The notes: generated by a model from the sequence alone, not told the origin. 48,696 bases of DNA from Gammaproteobacteria bacterium (GCA_016882265.1 VGVB01000019.1:1-48696), one strand, 5' to 3'. Numbered from the stretch's first letter, positions 8,033 to 18,514 are shown. A program made the numbers and translations.

Positions 8033-9385
8033 TTATGCAGCAGTCTGGCGGTGGCGGGCGATGAGCATCGCCAGCTCCAGCGCCTGCTCGTAGTTCAGGC
8101 GCGGATCGACACTCGTCCGATAGGCTCGGGCCAGTTCCTGTTCGCTGAGGCCGCGCGCGCCGCCGACACACTCGGTCACGTCGTCACCGGTGAGTTCGAA
8201 GTGCACGCCGCCGAGTACCGAGCCGGCTTCCTCGTGGATTCTGAAAGCGGCCTCGAGCTCGGCCAGGATGTTGTCGAAGCGCCGGGTCTTGATGCCCTGC
8301 GGCGTGGTCTCGGTGTTGCCGTGCATCGGATCGCAGATCCACAGCACGGTGCTGCCGCTGCGGCGCACAGCTTCGATCATCGGCGGCAGCAGCTCGCCGA
8401 TGCGTCCGGCGCCGAAGCGGTGGATCAGGGTCAGGCGCCCCGGTTCGTCGTCCGGGTTCAGGATCCGGATCAGCTCGAGCGGCAGCTCCGCCGGCATGCC
8501 CGAACCCACCTTGACGGCGATCGGGTTGGCGATGCCGCGGAAGAACTCGACGTGCGCGCCGGCCGGATCGCTCGTGCGCATGCCGATCCACGGCATGTGC
8601 GTCGACAGGTTGTACCAGCGCCCGCGCCGCGGCAGGTAGCGTGTCTGCGCCTGCTCATAGTGCAGGTGCAGCCCTTCGTGGCTGGCGTAGAAACGCGTCT
8701 GCGTAGTCTCGTGGATCGGGCCGCCGGACAGGGCCTCGAAGAAGTGCAGCGAATCGGAGATCGAGTCGACGATGCGCTGGTAGGCGTCGCGCAGCTCGGC
8801 GTGCTGCATGAAACCGAGGTCCCAGTACTCCGGGTGGTGCAGGTCGGCGAAACCGCCGTCCACCAGCGCGCGCACGAAGTTCAGCGTCAGTGCCGCCCGC
8901 TCATAGCCGCGCAGCAGGAGCTGCGGATCCGGCTCGCGGTCCGGTGCGGTGAACGCCGCGCGATTCACGATCGCACCGCGGTAGCACGGCAGCGACAGGC
9001 CCTCGCGCGTCTCGCTGTCCGCCGAGCGCGGCTTGGCGTACTGCCCGGCCATGCGCGCGACGCAGGTCACCGGGCGGCGCAGGCCGTGCAGCAGCACCAG
9101 GCTCATCTGCAGCAGGATCTTCAGCTTGCGCGCGATCGTGTCGGACTCGCAGTCCTCGAAGCCTTCGGCGCAGTCGCCGCCCTGCAGAATGAAACGCTCG
9201 CCGCGCTGAGCGGCCGCGAGCTCCTCGCGCAGCCGGTCGATCTCCCAGGAAACGACGATGGGCGGCAGGCGGGCCACCTCCTGCAGGACGCGCCCGAGTG
9301 CCGCCGGGTCCCGGTACACCGGCTGCTGCAGTGCCGGCCGGCGCTGCCAGCTTTCCGGACTCCAATTGTGGTTGGGCTTCAGCAT
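8033..9385 (-). CDS. Class II 3-deoxy-7-phosphoheptulonate (DAHP) synthase
   Basis: The enzyme condenses phosphoenolpyruvate and erythrose-4-phosphate, the entry step of the shikimate pathway to aromatic amino acids. The 450-residue product is of the plant-like class II type: it opens with WSPESWQRRPALQQPVY, has FILQGGDCAEGF with the metal-binding Cys near residue 82, VARMAGQYAKPRS, and VLWICDPMHGNTE. Class II enzymes are unrelated in length and sequence to enterobacterial AroF/G/H. It is the first gene of a minus-strand run with aceB (18-bp gap) and aceA, an unexpected pairing of shikimate entry with the glyoxylate shunt. Symbols vary between organisms, so none is given. Confidence 0.96.
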   Translation of the reverse strand: MLKPNHNWSPESWQRRPALQQPVYRDPAALGRVLQEVARLPPIVVSWEIDRLREELAAAQRGERFILQGGDCAEGFEDCESDTIARKLKILLQMSLVLLHGLRRPVTCVARMAGQYAKPRSADSETREGLSLPCYRGAIVNRAAFTAPDREPDPQLLLRGYERAALTLNFVRALVDGGFADLHHPEYWDLGFMQHAELRDAYQRIVDSISDSLHFFEALSGGPIHETTQTRFYASHEGLHLHYEQAQTRYLPRRGRWYNLSTHMPWIGMRTSDPAGAHVEFFRGIANPIAVKVGSGMPAELPLELIRILNPDDEPGRLTLIHRFGAGRIGELLPPMIEAVRRSGSTVLWICDPMHGNTETTPQGIKTRRFDNILAELEAAFRIHEEAGSVLGGVHFELTGDDVTECVGGARGLSEQELARAYRTSVDPRLNYEQALELAMLIARHRQTAA

Positions 9386-9395
9386 GCAACCACGG

Positions 9396-9422
9396 ATCGT
9401 ACACGGTTTCGCTGCAGTGCAA
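9396..9422 (-). promoter_or_regulatory. Weak promoter candidate for the DAHP synthase-aceBA run
   Basis: On the minus strand TTGCAC (9417-9422) and TACGAT (9396-9401) are separated by 15 bp, shorter than ideal. The -10 ends 10 bases before the ATG at 9385, so the leader would be very short. It lies in the 131-bp space shared with the divergent saccharopine dehydrogenase gene. Confidence 0.25.
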
Positions 9423-9516
9423 AATCACCGCCATGGCGCCGGGGTGGCGGAGGCCCGGTCGCCCCGGCAGAATGCGCGTCCCGAATGACCCCCTGCCCTT
9501 TCCGGGAAGAGCCATC

Positions 9517-10689
9517 ATGCATCGTGTCCTGGTCCTGGGCGCCGGCAAGATCGGCGCATTGATCTCCGGCCTGCTGGCCGATTCCGGCGACTACGCCGTG
9601 CAGCTTGTCGACGTGGACGCCACGGTCGCTGGCGGTGTCGCCCGGGCCCACGGATCCGGCTCGCTGATACCGTACGGTCTCGATGCCACCGCCGCCGCCG
9701 CGCTCGACCGCCATCTCGCGGCCCATCCGGTCGACGCGGTCGTCTCGTCGTTACCGTACCACTGCAACGTCGGCGTCGCCGCGGCGGCCCGCGCCCACGG
9801 TCTGCATTACTTCGATCTGACCGAGGACGTCGAGGTGACGCGCGCGGTGCGCCGCATCGCCGCGGGCGCCGCGACCGCGTTCGTGCCGCAGTGCGGACTC
9901 GCGCCGGGCTTCATCTCGATCGCCGCCAACGAACTGATCAGTCACTTCGACGAACTGCGCAGCGTCAAGCTGCGGGTCGGCGCATTGCCGCAGCATCCGA
10001 ACAATGTGCTCAAGTACTCGCTGACCTGGTCCACGGAGGGTCTGATCAACGAGTACGGCAATCCCTGCCTCGCGATCGCCGACCATCGCCTGGTCGAGGC
10101 CGCGCCGCTCGAAGGTCTCGAGGAGATCGAGATCGATGGCACGCTGTACGAGGCCTTCAACACCTCGGGCGGACTCGGCTCGCTCGGCGAGACCTGCGGT
10201 GCACACTGCGAGACGATGAATTACAAGACCATGCGATACCCGGGGCACTGCGCGCAGATGCGGCTGCTGATGAACGACCTCAAGCTGAACCACGATCGCG
10301 CCACGCTGAAGCGCATCCTCGAAGACGCGGTACCGCAGACGCTGCAGGATGTCGTGATCGTTTACGTCGCGGTCGCCGGGCGTCAGGACGGCGAACTGCG
10401 CGAAGAGAACTACGTCAACAAGGTCTACCCGCAGCTCATCGGCGGCCGGCTCTGGTCGGCAATCCAGGTGACGACCGCGGCCGGCATCACCGCCGTCGTC
10501 GACCTGGTGCTGGCCGAGCCCGGGCGGTGCCACGGCTTCGTCCGCCAGGAGCAGTTCCGCCTGCCGCAGGTGCTCGACAACCGCTTCGGCGCCTGGTACG
10601 CGCGCGGCGCCGACAAGGCGATCTCGGCCCGCATGGTGGTCGAGGGCCGGGCCGGGCGCCAGCGGCGCCCGGCAGGAGTGACCGCATGA
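9517..10689 (+). CDS. Saccharopine dehydrogenase family protein
   Basis: The 390-residue product is a NAD(P)-dependent oxidoreductase of the Lys9/saccharopine reductase type. The N-terminal Rossmann fold reads [17 protein letters not shown] (residues 4-20), followed by [27 protein letters not shown] and [16 protein letters not shown], all typical of the family. A C-terminal substrate domain contains the YPGHCAQM stretch. The ATG at 9517 has GGAAGAG eight bases upstream. It overlaps the next gene by four bases (ATGA), and that gene encodes an ALDH7-type aminoadipate-semialdehyde dehydrogenase; together they suggest lysine breakdown through saccharopine to aminoadipate. The direction of the reaction is inferred from this pairing. 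No lysine-ketoglutarate reductase gene is in view. Confidence 0.9.
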   Translation: MHRVLVLGAGKIGALISGLLADSGDYAVQLVDVDATVAGGVARAHGSGSLIPYGLDATAAAALDRHLAAHPVDAVVSSLPYHCNVGVAAAARAHGLHYFDLTEDVEVTRAVRRIAAGAATAFVPQCGLAPGFISIAANELISHFDELRSVKLRVGALPQHPNNVLKYSLTWSTEGLINEYGNPCLAIADHRLVEAAPLEGLEEIEIDGTLYEAFNTSGGLGSLGETCGAHCETMNYKTMRYPGHCAQMRLLMNDLKLNHDRATLKRILEDAVPQTLQDVVIVYVAVAGRQDGELREENYVNKVYPQLIGGRLWSAIQVTTAAGITAVVDLVLAEPGRCHGFVRQEQFRLPQVLDNRFGAWYARGADKAISARMVVEGRAGRQRRPAGVTA

Positions 10690-12215
10690 ACCCGTTACAT
10701 CCGATCCTGTCCGGACTCGGCCTCGAGGCCGTGAATCCGGGCGCCTGCTCGGCCGCCGGCTGGCACGCGGATCCGGCCGCCGCGCTGATCGATTCGGTGA
10801 ATCCGGCGACCGGCGAGGTCCTCGCCCGGGTCCGGGCCGCGACCGCGGCGGACTGCGAGCGCGTGGTGGCCAGCGCCGCGGAGGTGTTTCGCGACTGGCG
10901 CGCGGTGCCGGCCCCGCGGCGCGGCGAAGCGGTGCGCCTGCTGGGCATGGCGCTGCGCGCGAAGAAGGATCCGCTCGGCAGCCTGGTCAGCCTCGAAATG
11001 GGCAAGATCAAGGCCGAGGGCGACGGCGAAGTGCAGGAGATGATCGACATCGCCGACTTCGCCGTCGGCCAGTCGCGCATGCTGTACGGCCTGACGATGC
11101 ACTCCGAGCGCCCCGGGCACCGGATGTACGAGCAATGGCATCCGCTCGGCGTCGTCGGCATCATCTCGGCGTTCAATTTCCCGGTCGCGGTGTGGGCGTG
11201 GAATGCCTTCCTCGCCGCGATCTGCGGCGATACCTGCGTCTGGAAACCGTCGCCGAAGACGCCGCTGTGCGCGGTCGCCGTACAGCGGATCTGCAACGAA
11301 GCGCTGGCCGCGGGCGGCTTCCCACCGGTCTTCCAGTTGCTCATCCCGGCCGATCACGCGCTGGCCGGGCGCTTCGTCGATGACCGCCGCATCGCGCTGG
11401 TCAGCTTCACCGGTTCGACCGCGGTCGGCCGGCGCGTCGCCGAGCGCGTTGCCGCCCGCCTCGGCCGCAGCCTGCTCGAACTCGGCGGCAACAACGCGAT
11501 CATCGTCGACGAGTCCGCCAACCTCGACCTGGTCGTCCCGGCCGTGGTCTTCGGTGCCGTCGGCACGGCCGGCCAGCGCTGCACGACCACGCGCCGGCTG
11601 CTGGTGCACGAGCGTCACCTCGATGAAGTCGAGCGCCGGCTGCTCGCCGCTTATCGCCAGGTGCGCATCGGCGACCCGCTCGATCCCGCCGTGCTGATGG
11701 GGCCGCTGATCGACGCCGCCGCGGTCGCCCGCTATGAGGCCGCGCTCGCCGCGGTGCAGGCCCAGGGCGGCCGCCTGCTGTGCGGCGGGCAGGTGCGACC
11801 AGGCCCCGGTTACTTCGTCGAGCCGGCCATCGTGCGCGCCCGCAACGACCTGCCGGCGGTGCGGCACGAAACCTTCGCGCCGATCCTGTACCTGATCCCG
11901 TTCCGGACGCTGGACGAAGCGCTGGCGCTGCACAACGACAGCGACTACGGCCTGTCGTCGGCGATCTTCACCGACCGCCTGCAGCATGCCGAACGCTTCC
12001 TGTCCGCGGCCGGCAGCGACTGCGGCATCGCCAATGTCAACATCGGCACGTCCGGCGCCGAGATCGGCGGCGCTTTCGGCGGGGAGAAGGACACCGGTGG
12101 CGGTCGCGAGTCGGGCTCCGATGCGTGGCGGGCCTACATGCGCCGGCAGACCAACACGATCAACTACTCGGCGGCGCTGCCGCTCGCGCAGGGGCTCCGC
12201 TTCGACCTCACCTGA
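10686..12215 (+). CDS. amaB: Aldehyde dehydrogenase, ALDH7 type (alpha-aminoadipate-semialdehyde / piperideine-6-carboxylate dehydrogenase)
   Basis: The 509-residue enzyme probably oxidises alpha-aminoadipate semialdehyde to aminoadipate with NAD+, a late step of lysine catabolism. Diagnostic ALDH blocks are [64 protein letters not shown] with the general-base Glu, and [13 protein letters not shown] with the catalytic Cys. The [11 protein letters not shown] and GQRCTTTRR stretches and the closing [19 protein letters not shown] are typical of the antiquitin (ALDH7) group. It is translationally coupled to the saccharopine dehydrogenase gene. The family is sure; the symbol rests on context. Confidence 0.92.
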   Translation: MNPLHPILSGLGLEAVNPGACSAAGWHADPAAALIDSVNPATGEVLARVRAATAADCERVVASAAEVFRDWRAVPAPRRGEAVRLLGMALRAKKDPLGSLVSLEMGKIKAEGDGEVQEMIDIADFAVGQSRMLYGLTMHSERPGHRMYEQWHPLGVVGIISAFNFPVAVWAWNAFLAAICGDTCVWKPSPKTPLCAVAVQRICNEALAAGGFPPVFQLLIPADHALAGRFVDDRRIALVSFTGSTAVGRRVAERVAARLGRSLLELGGNNAIIVDESANLDLVVPAVVFGAVGTAGQRCTTTRRLLVHERHLDEVERRLLAAYRQVRIGDPLDPAVLMGPLIDAAAVARYEAALAAVQAQGGRLLCGGQVRPGPGYFVEPAIVRARNDLPAVRHETFAPILYLIPFRTLDEALALHNDSDYGLSSAIFTDRLQHAERFLSAAGSDCGIANVNIGTSGAEIGGAFGGEKDTGGGRESGSDAWRAYMRRQTNTINYSAALPLAQGLRFDLT

Positions 12216-12457
12216 GCTCGCACTCGAGCAATTCCCACAGCCTTGGCGTGTAACGCTCGGCGGGCATCTCCCGGCAGGCGGGAAACCGGGCTCGGTCGGT
12301 GACCGGTCCGTGTCCGGGGATGACCCGCGTCGTGGGCCACGATCCCCGCGCCCCGCGCGGCGAGGTTCTCGTTGCCGCCGTTCCCGTACAGCACCCGGAT
12401 GCCGGGTGCCACGGCCTCGATGCGTACGGATACGTCCGGCGGAGACTGCGCTTGCAG
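12208..12457 (-). pseudogene. Collapsed metallo-beta-lactamase-fold hydrolase gene
   Basis: On the minus strand one frame encodes EAVAPGIRVLYGNGGNENLA followed by ARGAGIVAHD, and a second frame a few bases on encodes RVIPGHGPVTDRARF. These match separated parts of MBL-fold hydrolases: the N-terminal strand (VAxGVYxLxGxGGN), the piece after the HxHxDH metal motif (GGNENLAxxGAxIVAHD) and the C-terminal PGHGP motif. The HxHxDH core and about 100 residues before PGHG are missing, and the frame changes between the two parts. The first join occurs exactly at the repeated GGN. The remnant fills the space between the ALDH and nfeD genes and cannot encode a working enzyme. Confidence 0.65.
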
Positions 12458-12508
12458 CAGACCGGCCTGTTATCATCAATCGCCACGGCCGCCCGGGGGA
12501 CGACAGCC

Positions 12509-13888
12509 ATGCTGCCTGGAACGATCCGCGCACTGCCGCTGTTCGCGCTGCTGGGACTGATCGCGCCACTCGCCCCGCTCCCAGCCGCAACTGCCGGAGC
12601 GACGGCGGTGCTGGTGGAAATCCGGGACGCGATCGGCCCCGCGACCAGCGCTCACTTCCGCAGCGCGCTCGAGCACGCGGAAGAGTCGGGAGCGCAGCTC
12701 CTGATCCTGGCGCTCGACACGCCCGGCGGTCTCGACGCATCGATGCGCGACATGGTCCAGGCGATCCTGAACGCCCGTATCCCGGTCGTCACCTGGGTCG
12801 GGCCGTCCGGCGCGCGCGCCGCGAGTGCCGGCACGTTCATCCTCTACGCCAGCCACGTCGCCGCGATGGCGCCCGGCACCAACCTCGGCGCGGCGACACC
12901 GGTGCCGCTCGGCGGCTCGCCGCCGCCGGAGCGCCGCGAGCGCAAGCCGGCGGACCAGCGGCAGGACGCTCCCGGCGCCGCCGGGCCCGCCGAGCCGGCG
13001 CCCGCCGCGGCCACGGATCGCAAGGCAGTCAACGACGCCATCGCCTACATCCGCAGCATCGCCGACCTGCGCGGCCGCGATCCGGAATTTGCCGAGGCGG
13101 CGGTGCGCGAGGCCGCCAGCCTGCCCGCGCAGCAGGCGCTGGAGCGCGGCGTCGTCGAACTCGTCGCCGTGGACCTCGCGGCGCTGCTCGCCGCACTCGA
13201 CGGCCGGGCGGTGACCGTGCTGGGCCAGCCGAAGCTGCTGGCCACTACCGGCGTCGTCCTCGACCGCTTCGACATGGACTGGCGGACCTCGCTGCTCGCC
13301 GTACTGACCAATCCGCTGGTGGCCTACGGCCTGCTGATCATCGGCCTGTACGGGCTGATGTTCGAAGGCTACAACCCCGGCGCGATCTTCCCCGGCGTGA
13401 TCGGCGCCATCTGCCTGCTGCTCGGGCTGTACGCGCTGCAGGTGCTGTCGGTCAACTTCGCCGGCCTGGCGCTGGTCGTGCTCGGCATCGGCATGATGAT
13501 CGCCGAGATCTTCCTGCCGAGCTTCGGCGCGCTGGGGGTCGGCGGACTGGTCGCTTTCGTCATCGGTTCGATCGTGCTGATGGACAGCGGTGTGCCCGGC
13601 TTCAGCCTGGATCGCGGCCTCATTGCGGCGCTCGCGACGCTCGGCGGTGGCGCGATGCTCGGTACGCTGTGGCTGGCCAATCGCGCGCGCCGGCGGCCGG
13701 TCGTCACCGGCGCCGAACAGCTCGTCGGCGACCATGCCGAGGCGCTCGAGTCGTTCACCGGCCGCGGCCGCGTGCGCATCTACGGCGAGGACTGGAGCGC
13801 CCTCAGCCCGGCGCCGGTGAGCGCCGGGCAACGGGTTCGCATCGAACGCGTGGAGGGTCTGACCCTGCACGTCACGCCCGAACAGTGA
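12509..13888 (+). CDS. nfeD: NfeD family membrane serine protease (long form)
   Basis: The 459-residue protein has an N-terminal signal or anchor (residues 1-28), a ClpP/crotonase-fold protease domain, four or five transmembrane segments (about 255-400) and a C-terminal OB-fold NfeD domain. Residues fitting the Ser-Lys dyad lie in [16 protein letters not shown] and in [20 protein letters not shown]. Long NfeD proteins cleave stomatin-like partners, and the slipin gene follows after 13 bp. The ATG at 12509 was chosen because it begins the signal peptide; an in-frame reading continues upstream into the pseudogene region. TATCAT at 12471-12476 may be a -10 element, but no good -35 is seen. Confidence 0.92.
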   Translation: MLPGTIRALPLFALLGLIAPLAPLPAATAGATAVLVEIRDAIGPATSAHFRSALEHAEESGAQLLILALDTPGGLDASMRDMVQAILNARIPVVTWVGPSGARAASAGTFILYASHVAAMAPGTNLGAATPVPLGGSPPPERRERKPADQRQDAPGAAGPAEPAPAAATDRKAVNDAIAYIRSIADLRGRDPEFAEAAVREAASLPAQQALERGVVELVAVDLAALLAALDGRAVTVLGQPKLLATTGVVLDRFDMDWRTSLLAVLTNPLVAYGLLIIGLYGLMFEGYNPGAIFPGVIGAICLLLGLYALQVLSVNFAGLALVVLGIGMMIAEIFLPSFGALGVGGLVAFVIGSIVLMDSGVPGFSLDRGLIAALATLGGGAMLGTLWLANRARRRPVVTGAEQLVGDHAEALESFTGRGRVRIYGEDWSALSPAPVSAGQRVRIERVEGLTLHVTPEQ

Positions 13889-13901
13889 CAGGAGAACGCC
13901 G

Positions 13902-14654
13902 ATGATTGCCCTGATCGTAGTGCTGGTCGTCCTGCTCATTCTGGTCGTCAATGCGCTGAAGATCCTGCGTGAGTACGAGCGCGGCGTGATCTTCACGCTC
14001 GGCCGGTTCACCGGCATCAAGGGGCCCGGCCTGATCGTGCTGGTGCCGGGCATCCAGAAGATGACGCGCGTGGACCTGCGCACGATCGTGCTGGACGTCC
14101 CGAAACAGGACGTCATCTCGCGCGACAACGTCTCGGTCAAGGTCAACGCGGTGGTCTACTTCCGCATCGTCGACCCGGCCAGGGCGATCATCCAGGTCGC
14201 GAATCCGTTCGAGGCCACCAGCCAGCTCGCGCAGACCACGCTGCGCTCGGTGCTCGGCCAGCACGAGCTCGACGAGATGCTGGCCCAGCGCGAGAAGCTG
14301 AACGCCGACGTGCAGCAGATCCTCGATACCTCGACCGATGCCTGGGGGATCAAGGTCTCGCACGTCGAGATCAAGCATGTGGATCTCGACGAGAGCATGA
14401 TCCGCGCGATGGCCCGCCAGGCGGAGGCCGAACGTGCGCGTCGCGCCAAGGTCATTCACGCCGAGGGCGAACAGCAGGCCGCGGCGACGCTGGTCGAGGC
14501 GGCGCGCCTGCTCAGTGCCGATCCGCGCGCGATCCAGCTCCGTTATCTGCAGACCCTGACCGAGCTCGGCAACGAACGCAGTTCGACGATCGTGTTCCCG
14601 CTGCCGATGGACCTGATTACGCCGCTGCTGCAGCGCAGCGGCGGGGACCACTGA
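13902..14654 (+). CDS. Slipin / stomatin-like SPFH-domain protein
   Basis: The 250-residue product starts with one membrane-spanning helix (residues 2-18), then the SPFH (prohibitin homology) domain: [44 protein letters not shown] and [15 protein letters not shown] [15 protein letters not shown] charged coiled-coil stretch ([16 protein letters not shown]) and an Ala-rich C-terminus follow. Slipins assemble in lipid microdomains and are partners of long NfeD proteases, here the upstream neighbour; CAGGAGAA before the ATG is a good ribosome site. It ends six bases before the convergent histidine kinase gene. Confidence 0.95.
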   Translation: MIALIVVLVVLLILVVNALKILREYERGVIFTLGRFTGIKGPGLIVLVPGIQKMTRVDLRTIVLDVPKQDVISRDNVSVKVNAVVYFRIVDPARAIIQVANPFEATSQLAQTTLRSVLGQHELDEMLAQREKLNADVQQILDTSTDAWGIKVSHVEIKHVDLDESMIRAMARQAEAERARRAKVIHAEGEQQAAATLVEAARLLSADPRAIQLRYLQTLTELGNERSSTIVFPLPMDLITPLLQRSGGDH

Positions 14655-14660
14655 GCCGCC

Positions 14661-16015
14661 TCACCGGCCGGGCAGGCGCACCTCGATGCGCGCACCGCCA
14701 GCGGGCGTGGCGCCGATTTCGAGCGTGCCCCCGCAGGCCGTGGCAATCTCGCGTGCGACCGCGAGGCCGAGGCCCTGCCCTTCGACGGATTCATCCGCGC
14801 GCGTGCCGCGCTGCAGGACGCGCTCGCGCTCCGCCGCGGCGATCCCCGGACCGTTGTCCTCGACCTCGAGGATCAGTCCCGGCCGCCGCCACTCCGGCTG
14901 GCGCCACGGCCCGGCGCGCAGCACGACTTCGCCGTGGCCGTACTTGCAGGCGTTGTCCAGCAGGTTGCCGGCCAGCTCGAGAAAATCGCCGGCGTCGATC
15001 GGATAGGCGGCATCGGCGGCCACCCGCAGCGTGATCCGCGGGCGCCGCTCGGCATAGACCTTGCCCAGCGCCTGGCGGAGCTGTTCGAGCGGTTCGCCGA
15101 TCGCGAGGTCGGCCAGGGTCGGGCCCGCTCCACCGAGCACGGCCCTCCGCAACTGGTGCCGGATGATCTCCTGCATGCGCTGCAGATGTGGCGCCAGCGC
15201 CTGCTGCTGCTCCGGCGGCGCGGCCTCGCTGAGGCCGCCGAGCGCCGCCAGCGGCGTCTTCAGGCTGTGGGCCAGATTGCCGAGCGTCGTGCGGTAACGC
15301 TCCAGCCGCCCGCGCTCGCCGGCCAGCAGGGCATTGAGATTGCCGGTGATGCCGGCGAGCTCGCGCGGCCACTCACCGCCGAGCAGCTCGCGCCGGCCAT
15401 GTTCGATGCCGGCGAGCTCGGCTTCCAGGCGGCGGAGCGGCCGCATGGCGAAACGCAACGCGAGCTGCAGCCCGGCCAGCAGCAGTCCGGCCAGCAGCAG
15501 TGCGCCCGCGACCAGGCGCGCGCGCATGCGCGCCATTGCCGCGTACCACGGTTCGAGATTCTCGGCAGCATGGATGCTGTAGTCCTGCGCGCCGCCCGTC
15601 GCTGTCGTCCAGCGCGTACCGAAGGACAGCGCCAGCACCCGGCTGCCATCGGCCAGGCGCAGGTCCTCGAAGCGGCGTTCGCCGGGCGCCGGGCGCGCGC
15701 TGAACTCGAGCCCGGTTCCGACCATCGATGGTGAGCGCCACGGCGCGGTGCCGCCGCTGATCGCCGCATACAGGCCCGAGCCGGGGGTCGCCAGACGCGC
15801 ATCGGCGATATCGGCGGGGACCAGCCGGCCCTGCGCATCGGCTTCCGCCGCTGCGATCAGAGCCACGACCTGCGCCTCGAGTACTTCGCGCCGGCCGCGC
15901 AGGCCGAGGTCGCGATACAACGTGTCGAGCGCCCAGGTGGCGCCGCCGGCGGCGATCAGCAGCAGGAGCGCGAGCGTGACCAGCACGCGCGCGCGCAGCG
16001 ATGCCGCGGCGCGGG

Positions 16016-16019
<4 letters not shown>
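14661..16019 (-). CDS. Sensor histidine kinase, PhoQ-like
   Basis: The 452-residue inner-membrane kinase has transmembrane helices at about residues 11-31 and 168-188 with a periplasmic domain between them. A HAMP-like linker leads to the dimerisation helix with H251 in NLAHSLKTPLAALGG. The ATPase part shows the N box NLLDNACKYG (about 352-361), the G1 box VEDNGPGIA (386-394) and the G2 box GQGLGLAVA near 420. The absence of the usual E/N after the H-box His (HSLKTP) is typical of PhoQ-like kinases. The GTG start overlaps the response regulator stop by four bases (GTGA), so this is its cognate kinase. The signal sensed is unknown; Mg2+ or envelope stress is only a family-based guess. Confidence 0.93.
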
Positions 16020-16693
<674 letters not shown>

Positions 16694-16700
16694 GCCGGCC

Positions 16701-16994
16701 TCAGAGCTCGGCACCGGTGGCGGCGTCGATCGTGACCTCGAACACGCGACCGTCGGCGCCGAGCAGGCGGATCCGGTAGACGAGGCGGTTGCCGTTGTGC
16801 TGCTCCTCGGCGCGGACCGCACGGGCATCGTAGCGCCGCTCGGCGCGCGCCACTGCCTCGTCCAGCGAAACGCCCCGCTCCGCCAGCGCCCGGGAGCGCG
16901 GTGGATCGCGCCCGTCCGGCCACCCGGCCGTGGCCGTGCCGGTGCCCAGCGCGAGCGCGACGCCGATAGCGGCGGCCAGCAGCGGAAGTCTCAT
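16701..16994 (-). CDS. Small periplasmic PepSY-domain protein
   Basis: The 97-residue product begins with a cleavable signal (MRLPLLAAAIGVALALGTGTA). The rest has the PepSY pattern: GVSLDEAVARAERRY, then YRIRLLGADGRVFEVTIDAATG, the alpha-beta unit that ends in a strand plus D-x-x-TG. PepSY proteins often precede PhoPQ-like systems and are thought to bind or inhibit periplasmic partners. Here it is the first gene before the regulator (7-bp gap) and kinase, so it may tune that system. The ATG at 16994 is preferred; a start six codons upstream would place the -10 element inside the gene. Confidence 0.85.
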   Translation of the reverse strand: MRLPLLAAAIGVALALGTGTATAGWPDGRDPPRSRALAERGVSLDEAVARAERRYDARAVRAEEQHNGNRLVYRIRLLGADGRVFEVTIDAATGAEL

Positions 16995-17000
16995 GCGCCG

Positions 17001-17006
17001 ATTGTA
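17001..17006 (-). promoter_or_regulatory. -10 element of the PepSY-regulator-kinase operon, predicted leaderless
   Basis: TACAAT on the minus strand is followed by six bases (CGGCGC) and then the ATG at 16994. Transcription normally starts six to eight bases after the -10, which would be at the ATG. No good -35 is visible. Confidence 0.5.
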
Positions 17007-17036
17007 GTACACACGCCGTCCGCGGACTTCCCGGGG

Positions 17037-17648
17037 TCAGCCGGATACCGGGGTCACGTCCACCCGGACGCGGATCCGCTCGCCGGGGTCATAGGACATC
17101 CACGTGGTCCGGCGCTGGCCATCGTACTCGTAGGTCACGTCGTAGCCGTCGATGCGCTCGACCCAGTCGTCGCGGTAGCGCAGGTCGCAGCGCTCGACCA
17201 TGCGCTCGTTGCGCCGGTAGCGGCCGTCGTAGGCCTGGTGCTCCTTCGAGACGTTGTAGGCGATTGCGCCACCGAGCAGCGCACCGGCGATCTTCGCCGC
17301 ATCGCGCCCGCGCCCGTGACCCACCTGATTGCCGAGCGCACCGCCGATCGCGGCGCCGATCAGCGTGCCGCCAATGTGCCGGGACGACAGCGGCCCGTCC
17401 GGGCGGTACTCCACCTCGTCCCAGCACTCGCGCACCGGCTCGCTGACCCGGACCCGGCGCCGGATCGGCTCGACCCGGACCACGCGCGCCCAGGCATGGT
17501 CTTCGCGCCCGTAGCGGTCGTCGGCTTCGTAGCGCACAGCCCGGCCGTACTGGTCCTCGTCGCGGTACCGGTCATGATCGGCCCACGCGACTGCAGACGC
17601 CGCCAGCAGGGCCACCGACAAACCGGAAAGACAGTAGCTGCGTAACAT
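17037..17648 (-). CDS. Exported glycine-zipper 2TM domain protein
   Basis: The 203-residue product has an N-terminal signal peptide (MLRSYCLSGLSVALLAASAV, cleavage after AWA), an acidic/Arg-Tyr-rich segment, then a glycine-zipper pair IGGTLIGAAIGGALGNQVGHG and AAKIAGALLGGAIAYNV (roughly residues 93-135). The C-terminus is charged with a Cys pair around it (C at WDEVEY and at VERCDLRY). Proteins of this type (17-kDa surface antigen/SlyB relatives) sit in the envelope and are often stress-induced. The start is fixed by a strong AAGGAGG seven bases before the ATG at 17648. A weak TTGAAC at 17690-17695 could be a -35. Exact role unknown. Confidence 0.88.
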   Translation of the reverse strand: MLRSYCLSGLSVALLAASAVAWADHDRYRDEDQYGRAVRYEADDRYGREDHAWARVVRVEPIRRRVRVSEPVRECWDEVEYRPDGPLSSRHIGGTLIGAAIGGALGNQVGHGRGRDAAKIAGALLGGAIAYNVSKEHQAYDGRYRRNERMVERCDLRYRDDWVERIDGYDVTYEYDGQRRTTWMSYDPGERIRVRVDVTPVSG

Positions 17649-17720
17649 GGCCGGACCTCCTTGCAGGGTACGGTGCCACTGTGCGACCGGTTCAATGAAC
17701 GCGTCCTGAACGCAATGCCG

Positions 17721-17746
17721 GGATTCCGGCGTCAGGGATTCCGGCG
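17721..17746. repeat. Short tandem duplication across the mazG stop codon
   Basis: GGATTCCGGCG occurs at 17721-17731 and 17736-17746, a 15-bp period. The mazG stop (17732-17734) lies between the copies, so on the minus strand the last codons CGC CGG AAT CCC appear once before and once after TGA. Confidence 0.6.
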
Positions 17747-18514
17747 CTTGGCCTCGGCCCACAGCTCGTCGAGCAATTCCGGGCCGGCGCCTGCCATGCT
17801 GCAGCCGCGCGCGGCCAGCAGGTGCTCGACGCAGACGAATCGTGCGGCAAATCGGGCGTTCGCGCCGCGCAGCGCGGTTTCCGGATCGAGATCCAGATGC
17901 CGGGCGAGATTGACGACGGAGAACAGCAGGTCGCCCAGCTCAGCCTCGACCCGCGCCCGGCCGGCGCCGCTGGTCCGCGCCTGGTCGAACTCGGCGAGTT
18001 CCTCGTCGATCCTGGCGCGCGGGCCGCTGGCATCCGGCCAGTCAAAACCGGCGGCCGCAGCCCGGCGCCCGAGTTTGCGCGCGCGCGTGAGCGCCGGCAG
18101 CGCCAGCGGGACAGCGGCGAGCGCGCCGGCCTGGCCGCTGGCCGCGCGCTCAGCGGCCTTCAGCCTCTCCCAGTCCGGCCGCTGCGACCCGGTCGCGCGG
18201 TCCCCCGGCGCGCCGGCAAAGACATGCGGGTGCCGGCGCTCGAGCTTGTCGCAGATCGCCGCAGTGACGGCGGCAAAGTCGAAGGCGCCCTGTTCCTCCG
18301 CCAGACGCGCGTGGAAGACGACCTGGAACAGCAGGTCACCCAGCTCGTCGCGCAGCGCGCCGATGTCGCCGCGCTCGATCGCGTCCACGACCTCGTAGGC
18401 CTCCTCGAGCGTGTGCGGCGCGACGGAGCGGAAATCCTGCGCGCGGTCCCACGGGCAGCCGCCATGCGGATCCCGCAGCCGGGCCATGATGCGCAGAAGC
18501 TGTTCAACCGGCAT
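17732..18514 (-). CDS. mazG: Nucleoside triphosphate pyrophosphohydrolase MazG
   Basis: MazG hydrolyses (d)NTPs to monophosphates and pyrophosphate, cleaning the nucleotide pool. The 260-residue product has two MazG repeats. The first contains GGCPWDRAQDF, LEEAYEVVDAIE and LRDELGDLLFQVVFHA, with the EExx12ExxD metal ligands. The second contains IDEELAEFDQA and VEAELGDLLFSVVNLARHL. The ATG at 18514 is preferred to a GTG at 18529; either overlaps the 3' end of the Nudix gene, so the two are coupled. The C-terminus (KRRNP) ends inside a small tandem repeat. Confidence 0.96.
   Translation of the reverse strand: MPVEQLLRIMARLRDPHGGCPWDRAQDFRSVAPHTLEEAYEVVDAIERGDIGALRDELGDLLFQVVFHARLAEEQGAFDFAAVTAAICDKLERRHPHVFAGAPGDRATGSQRPDWERLKAAERAASGQAGALAAVPLALPALTRARKLGRRAAAAGFDWPDASGPRARIDEELAEFDQARTSGAGRARVEAELGDLLFSVVNLARHLDLDPETALRGANARFAARFVCVEHLLAARGCSMAGAGPELLDELWAEAKRRNP

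Noticed and set aside
12452..12476. TTGCAG and TATCAT as a promoter for nfeD
   Set aside because: The spacing is only 13 bp, too short for a sigma-70 promoter; only the -10 was kept as a weak possibility in the nfeD note.
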